NCBI GenBank assembly: GCA_021613335.1
Contig: JAJTWR010000317.1
Location: forward strand, 420,001 to 484,000
Length of the DNA: 64,000 nt
Origin: Whitmania pigra
Lineage: Eukaryota > Annelida > Clitellata > Hirudinida > Haemopidae
Direction: 5' to 3'
Under the pieces are notes generated by a model. It did no database searches and was not told where the DNA came from. It was given only the letters and a program-made list of their open reading frames with translations. A program made the position numbers and the translations under genes. Below, piece by piece: positions 25,889 through 41,320 of this stretch (position 1 is the stretch's first letter; every line of letters begins with the position of its first letter).

Positions 25889-27410
25889 ACAAACATTTAT
25901 TCGCGGATCATGCCTAACGTACGACTTTAATAAGCATTCGCTTCAGTGCTCCAGTTTAACAGGTGGAAGTGAGACTAGCGATTAAGAGATAGTTAATATT
26001 TTGCCCGATCGGTTCTGGCAGGTCTGCGTGCAATCATTCCTCGAATCGTTCGTAAATTTGTAGTTAATTATTTTTATTTATTACTTATTAATAGTTTAGT
26101 TTGTAAACTCTTTTATGAGATGTTGCCAGTCAAGAGATGAATACCACATGTGTTTTAAAGTGAAGTTATTGAAAAGTCAAACCTCTCACTTGTCGTTTGT
26201 CTGAAGGTCCACAAAACATGTCCCATGCACATTTAACCTGATGTGGATTACAATTGTATTGTGTCAATTAAATGCATATATATATATTATATAATATTTT
26301 TAACCATTAGAACCAAGTATATGGAGATCCTGATTTGCATCTTGAACTTTGTGTAGGTCATTCCGTGCAGATTGTTGTCACTTATTTTACACGATGAGTG
26401 TCTTATTTTGAATTTGTGGGATGGTTTATATTTTGCATTGAATTCATTTCCTTAACTTTAACTACAGATCCATGACATCTGCCAAGAAACTGCTTACAAA
26501 TTGAAAAATTGGTTGCATGAAGAACTATTATTTGAACATTTAATAAGTTTGATGATGTGCATAGTGCAAGCTTTCTAACATGGCACTATTTTTCCATATG
26601 CCGGTGTTATATTGGATCGCTATCTCTGTGGATCAATTGGTTGTGATTTGTTTCGCTAAGTCAAAAGAATTGTTCTCAGTCATATTTCTTGAGGTTCATG
26701 ATCGAATAATTAAGGATTTCATTGTAGAGAATATTTTTATGCATTTGCGGTATTGTTTGGCGTGTTTTAAAACAAGTCTCGTTATCAAGTCACCATGGCA
26801 ACACCTGCAATTAATTAAGGAAGCACAGTATTTCAACTTTTGAAAACTATGCTAAACCCACCGAGCCAAATTGATTCAAGGATAGTGAGAGGAGTGAACT
26901 TTTGTTTGTGAATGATCCCCAGAAACTTTCCAAAGTGAAAACTATAAGTAATGTAGAAGACAAAATTATAATCTGAGAAAAGGAAGCTGCATAAAATGCA
27001 AAAGCCATGCCTGAAAAGGGCATAATTTGAGGTGGATGACAACGCCCACTGACTGACTCTAGCCATTTTGACTAAAAGGTCGCCTCAAGTTCTATGAGGG
27101 TTTGTCCACCAACACCCCAGAAAAAGCTGAGATGGAGAATAGGGGCACGGGTTGGAGTACATTATCGAATATTATGAGTTTCCCGTGGATGGCTTGATAT
27201 GTGTCAGATCAATTGACACAACAAACATCTCAAAGCTTTAATAAGCTTCTTTGATCTCTCCGTAATTAATCTATTTTTGTTCGTTTTATGACTTTGAAGT
27301 TTATACGATATTTTTTAGTTAGCAAAAGTAGTTAAAAAGCCGCTGACGTGCGAAAAATATTTGTTTCCTGCGTATTAAATTATTGAAACTTTGGAATAAA
27401 AACGTTTGGT
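25889..27410. other. Intergenic region between TEX2 and Wnt 3' ends
   Basis: This holds the TEX2 3' untranslated region on the plus strand and the Wnt 3' untranslated region on the minus strand. The two genes are convergent. No other supported gene was found; the open frames at 26580-26843 and 26833-27066 show no recognisable protein features. Confidence 0.5.
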
Positions 27411-30400
27411 TTAGCGACACCTATGTTCGACCACAACGCTGGTGCATTCTCTGCAGAGAATGTCACAGCACCATTCGAATTTGCACTCACAAGTGCTCTC
27501 AACAACCCTTTCCTCGGTCTTATACCCTCTACCACAGCATAAGGAAGAACAATCTTTCGTCGTGTTTCCCTCTAATTCACACTTGCGGTCCTCTGTTCCC
27601 AAGGAACCAAAACTTTCATCGTAGCTGCAAAAGTTTGGAGATTCTTGAGAGTAAACGAGAGATTGTCTTTTGATTGTTCTCGATCGACTTTTGGTGCGTT
27701 TGAGTGATTTCTTGTGATCCAAATCATTGTTTCGATGTTTGCTTTTCTTGAAAACAGAATTCGTTGATTTCCTCGGAACAGGAACCATTGACTTTTCCCC
27801 CTTGTCGTAATGTCGATTCGAAGAAGTTACCATGACGGCCTTCTTGTAGGCAAGTTTCAGACGTTGAGCCACATCAACGAAGTAAGGGAGACTCGACCAA
27901 CAGGTTTGCATGACGCATGACCCTGACATTCCATGACATCTGCACTGCTTCCTCATGTGGTGAAGACTCGCCTGTAAAAAATAGGATTGCAATAAAAGCG
28001 ATTTGGTTCGCAATTTGCGATTAACAATCAGTTAGTAATATTAATAGTTAAATTCTGTAAAAATCATTAACCGCATGAATTATTCGGTTGACAATTTTTT
28101 TTTAGGAGGTGATAAATGAAATTGATATTATCAATCAATATATAAATCAATGATATTAAACAAAATTCATTTTCATCCTTAGGTTTTAGGCTTAGTATAA
28201 TGTTTTTTGTTGAATTACCTTATTTGTGGTTTTAAATTACATTTATTTGTGAAGGTTTTTCATATACCAAATATGTTCACCATCTTAAAGCACATTGAAC
28301 CGAAATTTACCGATATTTTGTGCTGATTTCATAAAAAAATTAAAAGAATAATTTGGCCAAAATACGTAAAGATGCCATTTTTGTTTTCAAATTTCCAATT
28401 AGCAGGCCAATTAACTCAAATATTTCAATGTTTGATAATCGCTGATGCTAAAATAACAATTTCATAGAATTTTAACAATAATTGAATGAAATGCAAGTTT
28501 AGTTAATAATATTCTTCAGCAACAATAAACGATAAAGTCTTAAGTGTTTCAGCATGTTTAACGTCGGGACTAATCTGCCTCTTCTCGGATAATTGCACCA
28601 ATGAAGATGTCAAACTTCTCTCAAATGAATACATAAACTCAAATCGTTGAATCCTTGAATTAGTTTAAATATTAATGAACATTTTTTATTAATCTTAAAA
28701 ATCGAGGTTACTAACTGCCGAATGAAATGGATATTCGAGAAAAAAATCATTAAAAATACTGAGAATAAATAAGCAGACACGATGAGACGAGCAGAAATTT
28801 GGAGGTATGCGAAGATAATGAAATAATTCTATTTTGGGTGGAAATTCTCAATTTTATTGAGCTTTTTAGGGACACGATGTCCTTCTTATGTAAGTTAATA
28901 ATAGTTATTAATATTTATTAAGTGAGTATTAAACAGATCTTTCTGACCCTACTTGATTAAAATACATAAATGTTATGGCTGGCAATAACAAATTAGCTTG
29001 TAATGTAATTAATATATAATAAACAAACTCTTGAGCATTATATTTATATAATAAACGTAAGAACTAAATTTAAATGATATAAAGATATTGCATAATATCA
29101 TTATGTTGATGTGCACGAACATTATTTAGTGAATTATGAATTAATTGTGAATTAATTTTGATATTCAGTTCAGAATCTCAAGTTGAGACAAGTCTGTTAT
29201 TAATAACATTAATTAAATAAAATAATTAATTAAGTAGTAATTCATCAATAAAGGAGGTTGTCAAGTCTTATCTGAGACGACAATGTAATTCTAAAGTATA
29301 GTGGTTAATAAATTATTTTAAGAATATTTTGCCTGCTTATTTTTAATGTCTCTACTTAAGTATTTCAAACCACTGTTCAATAAGATTTTGTAAGCAACTT
29401 GAATTCTTTTACATTTTCAATTTAGATGTTGTTTCCAATAACTTAATAAGTTGAATTGATTTTTAATTACTTTTTAATGATCCACTGTGAACTTTATCAA
29501 TAAAACCAGTCCTACGTCGCTATTTGTCGATAAGGAAGATTATAAACATATTAATATCCTCAGAAGAATATGTATATGTAACACAAGCATATACGGATAT
29601 CCAATATTCTGGACAGGTAAGTAATTAAAATTAGATACTTCAAAATGGATCAAACATCACAAGGCTTTAGAACTCACCAATCTGCCTGCTTCGTAGTTGT
29701 GAAGGTGAACATCGCTCTTGAAGTCTCTACCGAATCTTCTTTCCGGTTCATCCATGAAACTCTTGGAAATCCTGTAAGCAAATCCGATGTTGCTCTCGCA
29801 TCCACGCCAGTTCCAGGAGACCTGTTCATATTGGTGACTCTTCAGCAGATGGAAGACTTTTTCACCATCTTGGCTGCTGGAACTGGAGGAGAGATTGTGC
29901 TTGTCGATGTGACGCCGAGGTTTGTAGTGGATTCTTCCGTGAGCAGTTTTGCAGCCGCAACGATCCAGGCTGCCTCTGGAACAAGCTTCCACGATGGAGT
30001 ATATTGGACCCGTGCTCACAATTGCCCTCACAAATGCTGCCTCTTTCGTGTCTGAATTTTAAATAAATTGATTACATTATTTAATTAAGATCAATTATTG
30101 AATAATTCTAGCATCCTTTTGAGATGACGATACATTAACATTAGTGAACATTTAAATGAGAATTTTTTAATACAACTTTTCGTATAATTGAATGACGTTG
30201 AAATAATTTGATCGCCTTTAGTAAGTGAAAGAAATAATAATAACAACGTAACTATGCATTAATAATGTATGTTGTTAATTATTCATGTTACTAATTTTAA
30301 TCAAGTTATTCTAGGCGAACCATGTTTAAGAAGTCTGACGAGGGCGGAGTTTCTGTTGGAACAGTTCCATTTTTCATCCATCATGATCAACTGACATTCC

Positions 30401-31344
30401 TCCAGAGCCCATCTGACACCCCTCATGATTTCCTCAATGATGACTCTGTTTTCACACATTCCCTTCGTTGATCCACGGTACTTTGTTGTCTTCCTGCAGA
30501 TGGTCGGTACGTCTGGAGTGAGTTCACCTCCGGTTGACCTTGCAATAAAACCAATTAAGTTTAACTTGTTTATTAATAAACAAATATTATTAATATTATT
30601 GTTATTACGAACATTAAATTATTTGACCAGAATTTTCAAAAACTTTATTTCTCCAAATGGAAGGAGGAAGACACGTTCCTTCATTGAAGATCGTTGATGG
30701 GCATCCAGACACGCCAAATATCAATTAAACTGTCGTAAAACGCCACAAAATCTACTGGCAAATGCATGAAAAACTAGGACGTAAATGCTAAGATAAATTT
30801 GCGGAAATAAATCTCAACATTGCAGGCACAATTCTGTAAAAATTACATAAAATTTTATTATATTTTGATATTTGTCTGAAACAATAGTTTAGCCATATCA
30901 GCTGTTTCATATATATTGACGTGAATTCTGGAAAACAATTAACAATTATCAATAATAATTTCAACAATTCAACAAAGCAGTTGATTTAATGCCAGTTATG
31001 AATTGTTGAATTTTTGAAATCGCATGAGTAACAATAATGTGAAATAGGATATTGTTTGTTCAAAATATTAGTATATTTATTTATCTGATTGTTAAATAAT
31101 AAATATTATAGAATGTATAGAAATTTAAATGTGAAATTAAATAGAAGGTAATGTTGTACATAGCACAATTTCAAACATTTTAGGATTCGAACGATGCTGA
31201 CTGAGCAAATAAAAGCTAATTTGTAAATCATTTACTTATTTCAATACTTTGTAAATTAACTTATTTTACTCACCACCAGAAGGAACCGACATGGAAAAGA
31301 AGATAACTGAATACAATTGAGATCTTGATGGCAACGTGAACCAT
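27411..31344 (-). CDS. Wnt secreted signalling protein (4 exons, 407 aa, subfamily unresolved)
   Basis: Minus-strand exons 31274-31344, 30321-30538, 29678-30051 and 27411-27971 join to 1224 nt, all phases agreeing. Exon 1 encodes an N-terminal hydrophobic signal (MVHVAIKISIVFSYLLFHVG). Wnt signatures in order are CRKT, the ALEECQ....KWNCSN block, AAFVRAIVSTGPIYSIVEACSRG, W.WRGCESNIGFAYRISKSFMD, HNYEAGR, and CRCHGMSGSC with the serine that Porcupine acylates. The tail is the Cys-rich SPNFC....GT..R.C....CCGRGY....C.C.FEWCC....C. The protein would be secreted and bind Frizzled/LRP. A basic Lys/Arg/Ser-rich insert of roughly 60 residues lies between the CHGMSGSC region and SPNFC, longer than in most Wnts. 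Wnt10 and Wnt16 also vary here, but I cannot assign a subfamily. No damage seen. Confidence 0.93.
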
Positions 31345-31925
31345 TGTTAGGTTTTTTCTTAAAACTATCAAAGAAAATATAATTAAATTCCTGTAATTAT
31401 GGGAGCATAGGTCCCGTTGATTGCGCGTGATCACAAAAAATATATTTCCGACTGAAATGTCTAGAGCATGCTATGTAGATCGGACACCATTATGTTTGCT
31501 ATCCAACTCTGCCACACAGCAGGATCCATTAACTGGAAGTTGTAAGGAAAGGCTTTTATGTATTCCAACGGCCGCCTGTACAAACTCTTATACTCCTGTG
31601 TAAACTTTCACCAAGCATTCTTCAAGTGATACATTCACTTTGAACGGTTAAAAACATTTTAAAAACACAAGTATGAGATGCTTCTAATAAATCACGTTTT
31701 CGTTTCAATAAAAATGATTTTCTTGAATTTATAAGGGTTTTTATTGATCAAGTATGTTAAAACAAAAATGAGGAAATAAGAGTAGTAAATAAAACTTAAA
31801 TAAATAATTTTAATTTCTAAGAATTTAATTAGAAAGAGCGCAAATGGACAAAACGCAGTTTTCATTGGGTTTTTCGACAACCTAACGCTCAATATTCTAT
31901 TTTAAGTAGTTCAATAAATCAATAT

Positions 31926-32000
31926 TATTATTGTTAATATTATTATTATTATTATTATTATATTATTATTATTATTATTATTTTATTATTATTATTATTA

Positions 32001-32098
<98 letters not shown>
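31926..32098. repeat. Large (ATT)n microsatellite
   Basis: Long runs of ATT/TTA broken by occasional TTTT interruptions cover about 170 bp. Confidence 0.95.
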
Positions 32099-32404
32099 GC
32101 CAACAATTTATTATTTCAATCTAATAAAAGCTTTGCATGAAAGATTAAAACATTATTAAGTTATTAAGTTCTATGAATGTAATGACAGTGTAAACTTTAC
32201 TGCAATTATTATTATACATATTATTGTATAATATTACTATATTTTCTTAAAGCTTTATATTATTATGATGTAATTATAATTTTCCATTCAATTTAAATAA
32301 AATGAATTTAAAAATAATTTGTAAAATAGAAACATGGGCGTACTAATCTTTGTAACTAAGAGCCATAAATAATCTTGTCGACATTTTATCACAATAATGA
32401 ATTA

Positions 32405-32552
<148 letters not shown>

Positions 32553-35500
32553 AATACCATCCAATTTAATGCTGTTTTAATGAGATCTCAAGGTATCCCA
32601 ATATTTGATAACTTAATTTTTAATAATTTAATGACTTAATAACCAAAATTGGTTTGTAATCTCCAACGATGATAAACTTAGCATAAATAAATAAGAAACA
32701 TAAATATTCAGTGAATGAATGAAAGTTGTCGGAGGCAATGAAGTCTGAGTGACACCTCAAGTTGCATTCCACATCTGAAACACTGAAAACAGCCAACGTG
32801 GATACTTAGTTTTTCTATCGAATTCATTTTTCTCTCCCGATAAGAAAGGATTCTTTATGCGGTGCTAACTCCAAGTTCTCCTTTTCCTACCGACGTAACA
32901 TCGGCCTCAGGCATTCCTGAATCTCAGGGTTGATAAGAAGAGTATTGATCAAACACGGGTGATCACTAAGCTTTATTCCATCTCAGTTTTACTTAAATTA
33001 TTCCAAACCCTCTACGACACCGTCATTTGTTCTCTTTTAATGCCTTCCTCGGTCGTTGCAATGAAATCGTTACTCACGCTTTTTTCAATGTTTTCACAAA
33101 TGCAGGGGTTATGCAAAGGTTTTAATCGAATAAATTTTAAAATAAATCGTATATTTTGTTCAACAGAATAATTAAGTTGAGGTACTGCCTGAAATTTGTA
33201 AATTTAATTATTCAACCTAGTAAAGTTAAGTTGAAAATTAAGAGAAAATTTAATTAAAGAGTTCGGATAACAATATTATTATTAATAATGAAAACGAAAA
33301 TTCAAAAAGTTATAAAAACATCACGTTGAAATCCAGACTTATAAGCTTTATATCTCAATGTCTTCAATTTGCAAGTGTTTCATTGGGGGAATTTATTACA
33401 AACCACGACAACAGCATGCTTTAAAAGTGAAGAGAGTTGTGCATGATAAAATGGTTTACAGAATGTTGTTTGAAATATTATATACTCTCTTTTGGCATTA
33501 TTTCACAATTTAATAATTGTTATATCTGAGCAAAAATACTGGATTTATTAAAATTAATTTCTATTTAAAACGAGAATAAACCATTTTAAGATTATTTAAC
33601 GAGTAATCGATAGATCAAATGATTTCTTTAGAAGAGTTATTTTAACATAACAAATTGCAATCCATCTGACTATTGAATGCTTTTCATATTGAAAATTATA
33701 AACAGTTTCTGGATATTCTGAAAATACCGGTGTTGTAATTGTAAATGTGGTTCATTTGTGAATTCATTATGAGTAAGAGTCGTTATTATAACATCTTTCT
33801 CAAGGGCTCCCGACCTGTCCAAATAAAGTTGTAGTAGTATTTCATTAATGTCCTCAGCTTAATTTGATGAATAGAACAATATCCAAATAATATTACTTTT
33901 CAAGGGACTTAACAGTATATTAATACTACAAGCACTTTGGGCGCTTATGGCAGTACAAGCTGGATTGCGAACCCGACACATTAAGGCTGTTGCAAGCGAG
34001 CTAACTTGCATGCCAAATGTTGATGAAAGTAAATACAATTTAATGACGTTATTAATTTATTGTTAACAACAAAGGAAAATAGGTCATTCTCAGCAAAGCG
34101 CTTCCAATTCTATAAAAAGTTTAATATCACTATTACCACTATTAAACCCATGAAATATTAAAAACGATTTTAATTGTAAATTTTATCGATTCATCATAAA
34201 ATCGTAAAATCTTTAAACCATCTTTATTTATTATTATTATTATCATTTGATTTTGAGATTGATTATGATTTTGAAAAATAACAAAATGAACCCTACCGAA
34301 ATAATTTTCTGGCTACGGGTCTGACTATTACTATGCAAAATAAGATGCATCGATTGTCCGTTAAATCATTCTTCATCATAGATACTATTCTGAGAGACTT
34401 TTTATGAATACAACTAATTTTTGCAACTATGATTTATTGAAACAAAACAAAAAATGAAAGTCGTTGCGATATATTTTTCACGGGTTTCTTTGACATTTAG
34501 ACAGGAATATCCCGAATGGCATCTGTTGAGTTTTTAGAAGTGGTGTCTCCAAACAGGATACTATCCTTTAGGACCACTATAATCTGTTGAGTTGAGTTGA
34601 ATTGAGTTAATTTAACTCTGAATTGGAAGCTTTAAGAAATGATTCAAGCGGAGATGTATATAGAAATTCTACGACTTTAAAAAGAAAATTATCAAATTCT
34701 TAAAATCATTTGCAATTGCTTAATAAATGTACTTTTATTAAAAACATTAACGCATGTTAGAAATGCGAGATCAACATGAAATATAGCACCTGTCACATTT
34801 CATTAAGCATTAGCAATCGATATTAATGTTTATTTTATCAATATATATTATTTATTAATTCAGACACATTTGTTAAATTTAGTTGAAAGTTAAGGGTTCC
34901 GATGATGGCGGACGCCGAAACTGGTCAGTTAGCCCCGACGAATAAAGTTTTATTACAAAAGTTACGATGTTTGGTGAACAATTTTGCTTCAAAATGGAGA
35001 AAGCTAAAAAGATTATTTTAAAAAATGTTGCAACAAAAAATGGGTTGTAGTATTTAATAGAGCATGTCTCGATGAAAATTTATTATAAAATTATCTAAAA
35101 ATAAATAAATATATACATCTGTATATATTGCAAAACAATGCTTATCCATTGGAAAGAGTGGCTTAATAAATCACTTCAAAGAACATTTTGTCCAATTGCA
35201 AACTTTAAGACACTAGAAAATTTAAATAGGTTATGAATAATAAACTTAATTTTACTTAAATACTTCCTACAAATTAATTAAGTCAGGTTATTGAATGCTC
35301 GTTGACATTCTTCACTTGAGTGCATAGATGGCGATGAGAAGATGTCAAATGCAGCAGCCAATTAAATGCTTGGCAGCTTTTAACTACGTCTTTGTAACCA
35401 TATTTCATTTTTATTTTGGGGATATTCTTTAGAAATTGTAATAATAACACCCTATAAAAAATTTGAGTTAATAGAGCGACATTTCATAAGATTGGTTTCA

Positions 35501-35827
35501 TATACCTATTTCAAAATACCTAATTAAATCGTTATATGAATATATTATAATAAATTTATTATTATATCTTGCCACGACCTATTTCAAGACTGATAAAACT
35601 CGGCGAAAACTTAATTTTGAATTTTTGCTTAAGCTATTAATATTAATACATTTCAAAACAATTTAAGCAGGAATTCCTTTTTTGTATGATTAAGTGACTT
35701 TTTCCCCTTAAACAACCTACCCAAATCGAGTCTCCAGATGCAAGAGTTATCCAAGCATCGAAAGTAAAATTTAAAAAATTGAAACAATCGATATTTTGAA
35801 TTAAGCGCGCATTATGATCGTAATAGT

Positions 35828-35915
35828 TAAAAGTTGCTCCTCTCTCAATAACAGAACGGATTCGAACCCCGTTAACGACAGTTCTAATCTGTCAGTTAAG
35901 CAACGGAGGATACAT
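35828..35915 (-). repeat. tRNA-like pol III element (possible SINE head)
   Basis: On the minus strand there is a perfect internal B-box (GGTTCGAATCC) preceded by an A-box-like TTGCTTAACTGA. Between them lies a perfect 5-bp stem GACAG/CTGTC closing a 7-nt loop ATTAGAA. The T stem and acceptor stem do not pair well, so this is not a functional tRNA; a decayed tRNA or the head of a tRNA-derived SINE fits better. Confidence 0.35.
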
Positions 35916-36588
35916 TGACTCAATGGAGAATCTACAATTTCAACATTATTTGGAGGATGTACAATTCTCAGAAAGCTATCAAGAATTTAAAAAGAGTTGC
36001 TTTGACTGAAGCTCTGAATTTATTAAAACATTCTTGGAGTTTTATGGAATGATCATCATACTGCTCTGTAATACCGCTGTAATGTATTGCAGATTGCAAA
36101 GTATGAATTGTCAAGCAAATGTCGATATTCATTGAGGCGAAAGTTGAAGAGAATTAAAATAAATTTACCTTTAATAATAAAAATAATTAATAATAATAAT
36201 TTTATGATAATAATTTGTAGTATTTGTATTACGACAAGTAACAATCACCTGTAAAATTAATTTATAACATCATCAATAATTATAAATATTAAAATAAGGG
36301 CTGCAGATTTATATGCGTTAACAAAAATTTCGTTTAAAATAATTACCATTTAACATTTTTAAAATTTTTAAGTTTATAGAATTATTTTGTAAATTTTTAA
36401 TTCGAAACATTTTCATCGAAAATTTGTCAACTCTGTTTTGTGACTTTTGACAACGTCAGAAAAATTGCAATTTATCATGGTTAAGTATTGCCACAGCGCT
36501 GAAGCCCAGACTCAAACACCTCAAAGGCTTAGAAGAAGACGATCATATCATCTGCTGCAGTGAAGCTTTTAGCTGCATCTTATCTTAG

Positions 36589-36787
36589 AGCTACTTGTGG
36601 TAGCTCAAGCCATCTTGTAGGCTTGTCATCAATTTCTAGTTTTTCTACATTCTCCAGAGGAGGATGTTGATGTAAAGCTATTTTTGTAAACTAGGGGTGC
36701 CTCGACTGGTCGTGGCTACTCCGGCGCGTTGACTCGGTATTGCAGTACAACCGGGAAAGGCTTTGAAATTGAGCAGATATTCATGCT
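36589..36787 (-). repeat. Dispersed exon-like repeat, copy 1 (inverted relative to 56.7 kb)
   Basis: About 200 bp match, in reverse orientation and at roughly 90% identity by eye, the segment at 56645-56852. In this copy the ATG of the short open frame is changed to CTG and similarity stops near where the other copy has its splice donor. It looks like a duplicated gene fragment rather than a tandem or simple repeat. Confidence 0.7.
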
Positions 36788-37745
36788 CCGTCCTAATCAT
36801 CTAGTTATGCAATTGACGTTAATTTAATTACCTACCGGTTTTAGCTGCTAAAGTTTAGCTCATTACAGAACTGAACCAGAGATCCACAAATCTAGTTGTC
36901 TATTGTAATGGCAGAAGCGTGCACCATACGATCTCCTTGCTAAGCTAGCATTCAAATATCTGGCTTCTCCAGCAACCACAGTGCCATGGGTACAGTTATT
37001 TAACCTATCTGGCCATGTTGTAATCAGCAACTGGATATATATGGACTATGTGTCACAAAATACTTTATAAATTACTTTAATGATTACAATATTTTAGTTT
37101 AACTAAAATCCATTAATTTTAACTCCATTAATGCAATAGGAGTACAAAGGAAGTGTTTTGGGAAATTAAATGTAAAATAAGATGGTGCGGTTAAAAACGT
37201 GTTAACTACTAATTAATCGCAATCAAAAAATGAATTAATCAGCCTTGATCAAAATATTAAATTATTACTAAATTCATAATATTAATTAAATATTAAATCA
37301 TTACGAAATTAATAATATTAATTAAATATTAAATTAAATAATAAAATATTGCATTATTTAAAATAATTATATTATATTAATAACTCCATTAATGCATTCG
37401 GTGATTACTGCATCAAACAATAAACTCGCGTGATCTTAGAAAATTAGACATTTTTGAAGATTTAATAATTTTAAAACAATAATTTATTAATGATTCGATT
37501 TATGTTCCTCAACACGACATGTTCACTTTTATTGCTGGCTGGTGAATAGAGCAGTTTTATTTCAAAAAGTTTTGAAAAGATTTCTTTTGAAATTTAATGA
37601 GCTTAATTACAAATCGATGTCGATCCTTTAAAAACATTGGAAAATAAATTTAGGAAATAAATGCTCATAAATAATTCCTGAGAGTGATTATATATGTATG
37701 TATATGAAATGTAGAAAAATTCATAAAATTATATCGGCAATTACC

Positions 37746-39433
<1,688 letters not shown>

Positions 39434-39546
39434 CACTTCATCAAATCAGAAGACATTTTTTGACGAATACTAAATGATGTACGTTTTCCAAAATATGAAT
39501 TTCAAATTATGTCATTGCTTAATGAATCCACAGCTGGTTTATATCC

Positions 39547-39552
39547 AATAAA
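39547..39552 (+). terminator. Polyadenylation signal AATAAA of PAN-fibrinogen gene A
   Basis: AATAAA about 115 bases after the stop codon. Confidence 0.45.
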
Positions 39553-39960
39553 TTATTTTGAAATGACTTATGCATAAAGTGCCACAAAGAAATGGTTGGA
39601 TTATGTAACATTAACATTGAAACATAAAATTCTGAAGGAATTTCTTTATATGTTTTAATTTTACAAAATCCGGATAGCAATTATAAAGACAACGTCTGAC
39701 ACACATTTAATAAAAGATAATGAAAATTAAACCTGAAAGAGCAAATAATACACATTTAATAATGAAATTTGCTCCAGGACATAAGCCGATTTACATAAGT
39801 TGGCAGTGAACAAACACAAGGAAGAACAAGATTTAACAAATTAAGATTACCATAGTTTGTTTGATGGGAAAAGTATGAAAAGTTGTCATTAGTTGTGGAA
39901 GCAGTTTCGAACCGAATTTGACAAGAAATTGTTAATTCATGATTATTTTGTTTTCAACAA

Positions 39961-41320
39961 ATGCATAAATTCTTTCTTTTTCTTTTTTTTGTCACAAATG
40001 ATGCAGAAGGTACTCGGTTGTTCTCGAGATGTCAAATTCGTGATGAAAGCAGTTTAGTTGTGGCTTGCAATCAACCTCCATTTGTCTCTTTCTCGAAAAT
40101 GGAATGTTCCAGAAAATGTTTTATGCTCGACAATAAAATTAGTATACCTACAACACCTTTATTTGACTCTCTGCTCCTGCCAAAATATAACAAACATTTT
40201 GGGATAAACCTCATTTCCTACGATTCAAGTCCAACTTTCCTCTTCCATCCATTCCACTTCCTTCGAAGTCTACATTTTGTTTTGGATTTAATTTTGATTC
40301 AACGGTTGCCAATATTGGTTGCTGTGAAATTTTTGACAAGATCTGCATTGATGACAGTTTAGAAGTTCTTACGAACGGAAACCAATTTTTTAAAGTGAGT
40401 TAGAAAGCGTCTTTTGATCCAAAATAAGAACGCCGATTATATTTTGACAGATTATTCAGTACAATATGGAAATGTGTTATTTGGGAGGTTAGCGATTTAA
40501 ATCCATCTCTTTCTTGCAAAATATGTTCTTTGTACTACATAAAGATTATAAAGACTGTAAAAATTTTTGCTAAAATAATAAATGTAGTTATATAAAATAA
40601 TGTTTTCATCAAGTAAATTCTAAATCAGGTTATACAGAGAAGACTGGATGGCTCGACAAGTTTCACAAAAAATTGGGAAAATTACGAACAAAGATTTGGA
40701 AATGTGATAGGTGAATTTTGGATCGGTTATTTATTTCTTATTTATTTTTGACTTTTAGGACTGCACTGAGGAAAGGTTTTTTGCACTACAATTTAGTATG
40801 GTCTTACATTTTTGACGATGTCTCTATTTTGTTTGCAGGAAATTATTTACTCCACAAACAGAGGACTAAATATTCTTTTAAAATTGAAAGTTCTAATGGA
40901 AGCCTTTGGTGGCACACAGGTTTTCGCCGAATATAAGACGTTTGTTGTCGGTTCACCTGAAACCAACTATCAACTCAAATCGGCTGGATACGCCTGGTCA
41001 TTTGAAAATTAATTTTTATCAGTTTTATTAATTTTTATTAATTAATTTTAGCAACATTTTATACAAATTGCTTAATAACAAATCTTAGGGGACTCGTTGG
41101 CTTTTCAAAACGGGATGAAATTTTCAACAATCGATGGAGACAAAGATATCTCTGCATCTGAGGACTGTGCTCAGACTTACAAAGCAGGCTGGCGGTTCAA
41201 AAATTGCCACAGGTCCAATCTTAACGGAGTTTATGAACCTCAGGCCGTAGAAGGTGGCCGTGGGATTTGCTGGGCGACTTTCAGAGGATTGAGTGAAAGC
41301 TTGATGATGATCTATAAATA
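39961..41320 (+). pseudogene. Decayed PAN + fibrinogen-domain paralogue B
   Basis: The piece order matches paralogue C: signal-like start MHKFFLFLFFVTNDAEG, Cys-rich module with ACNQPP and CSRKC, a later FCFGFNFD....CCEIFDKIC, a short exon (IIQYNMEMCYLG, about 40452), then fibrinogen exons (VIQRRLDGSTSFTKNW...FGNVIGEFWIG; FAEYKTFVVGSPETNY; GDSLAFQNGMKFSTIDGDKD...CHRSNLNGVYEP). Three defects are visible. The reading frame must shift once near 40185 inside the first exon and once near 40890 inside the fibrinogen exon. The exon that should open the fibrinogen domain (counterpart of the one starting DCGD in paralogue C) is missing between 40490 and 40628. The end is also shortened (SLMMIYK). Splice sites are largely intact, so it may still be transcribed. 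Sequencing error could explain a single shift but not all three features. Confidence 0.75.

Noticed and set aside
35828..35915. Functional tRNA-Leu(TAG) on the minus strand
   Set aside because: The anticodon-like loop could be read that way, but the T and acceptor stems do not pair and the long variable arm is missing.
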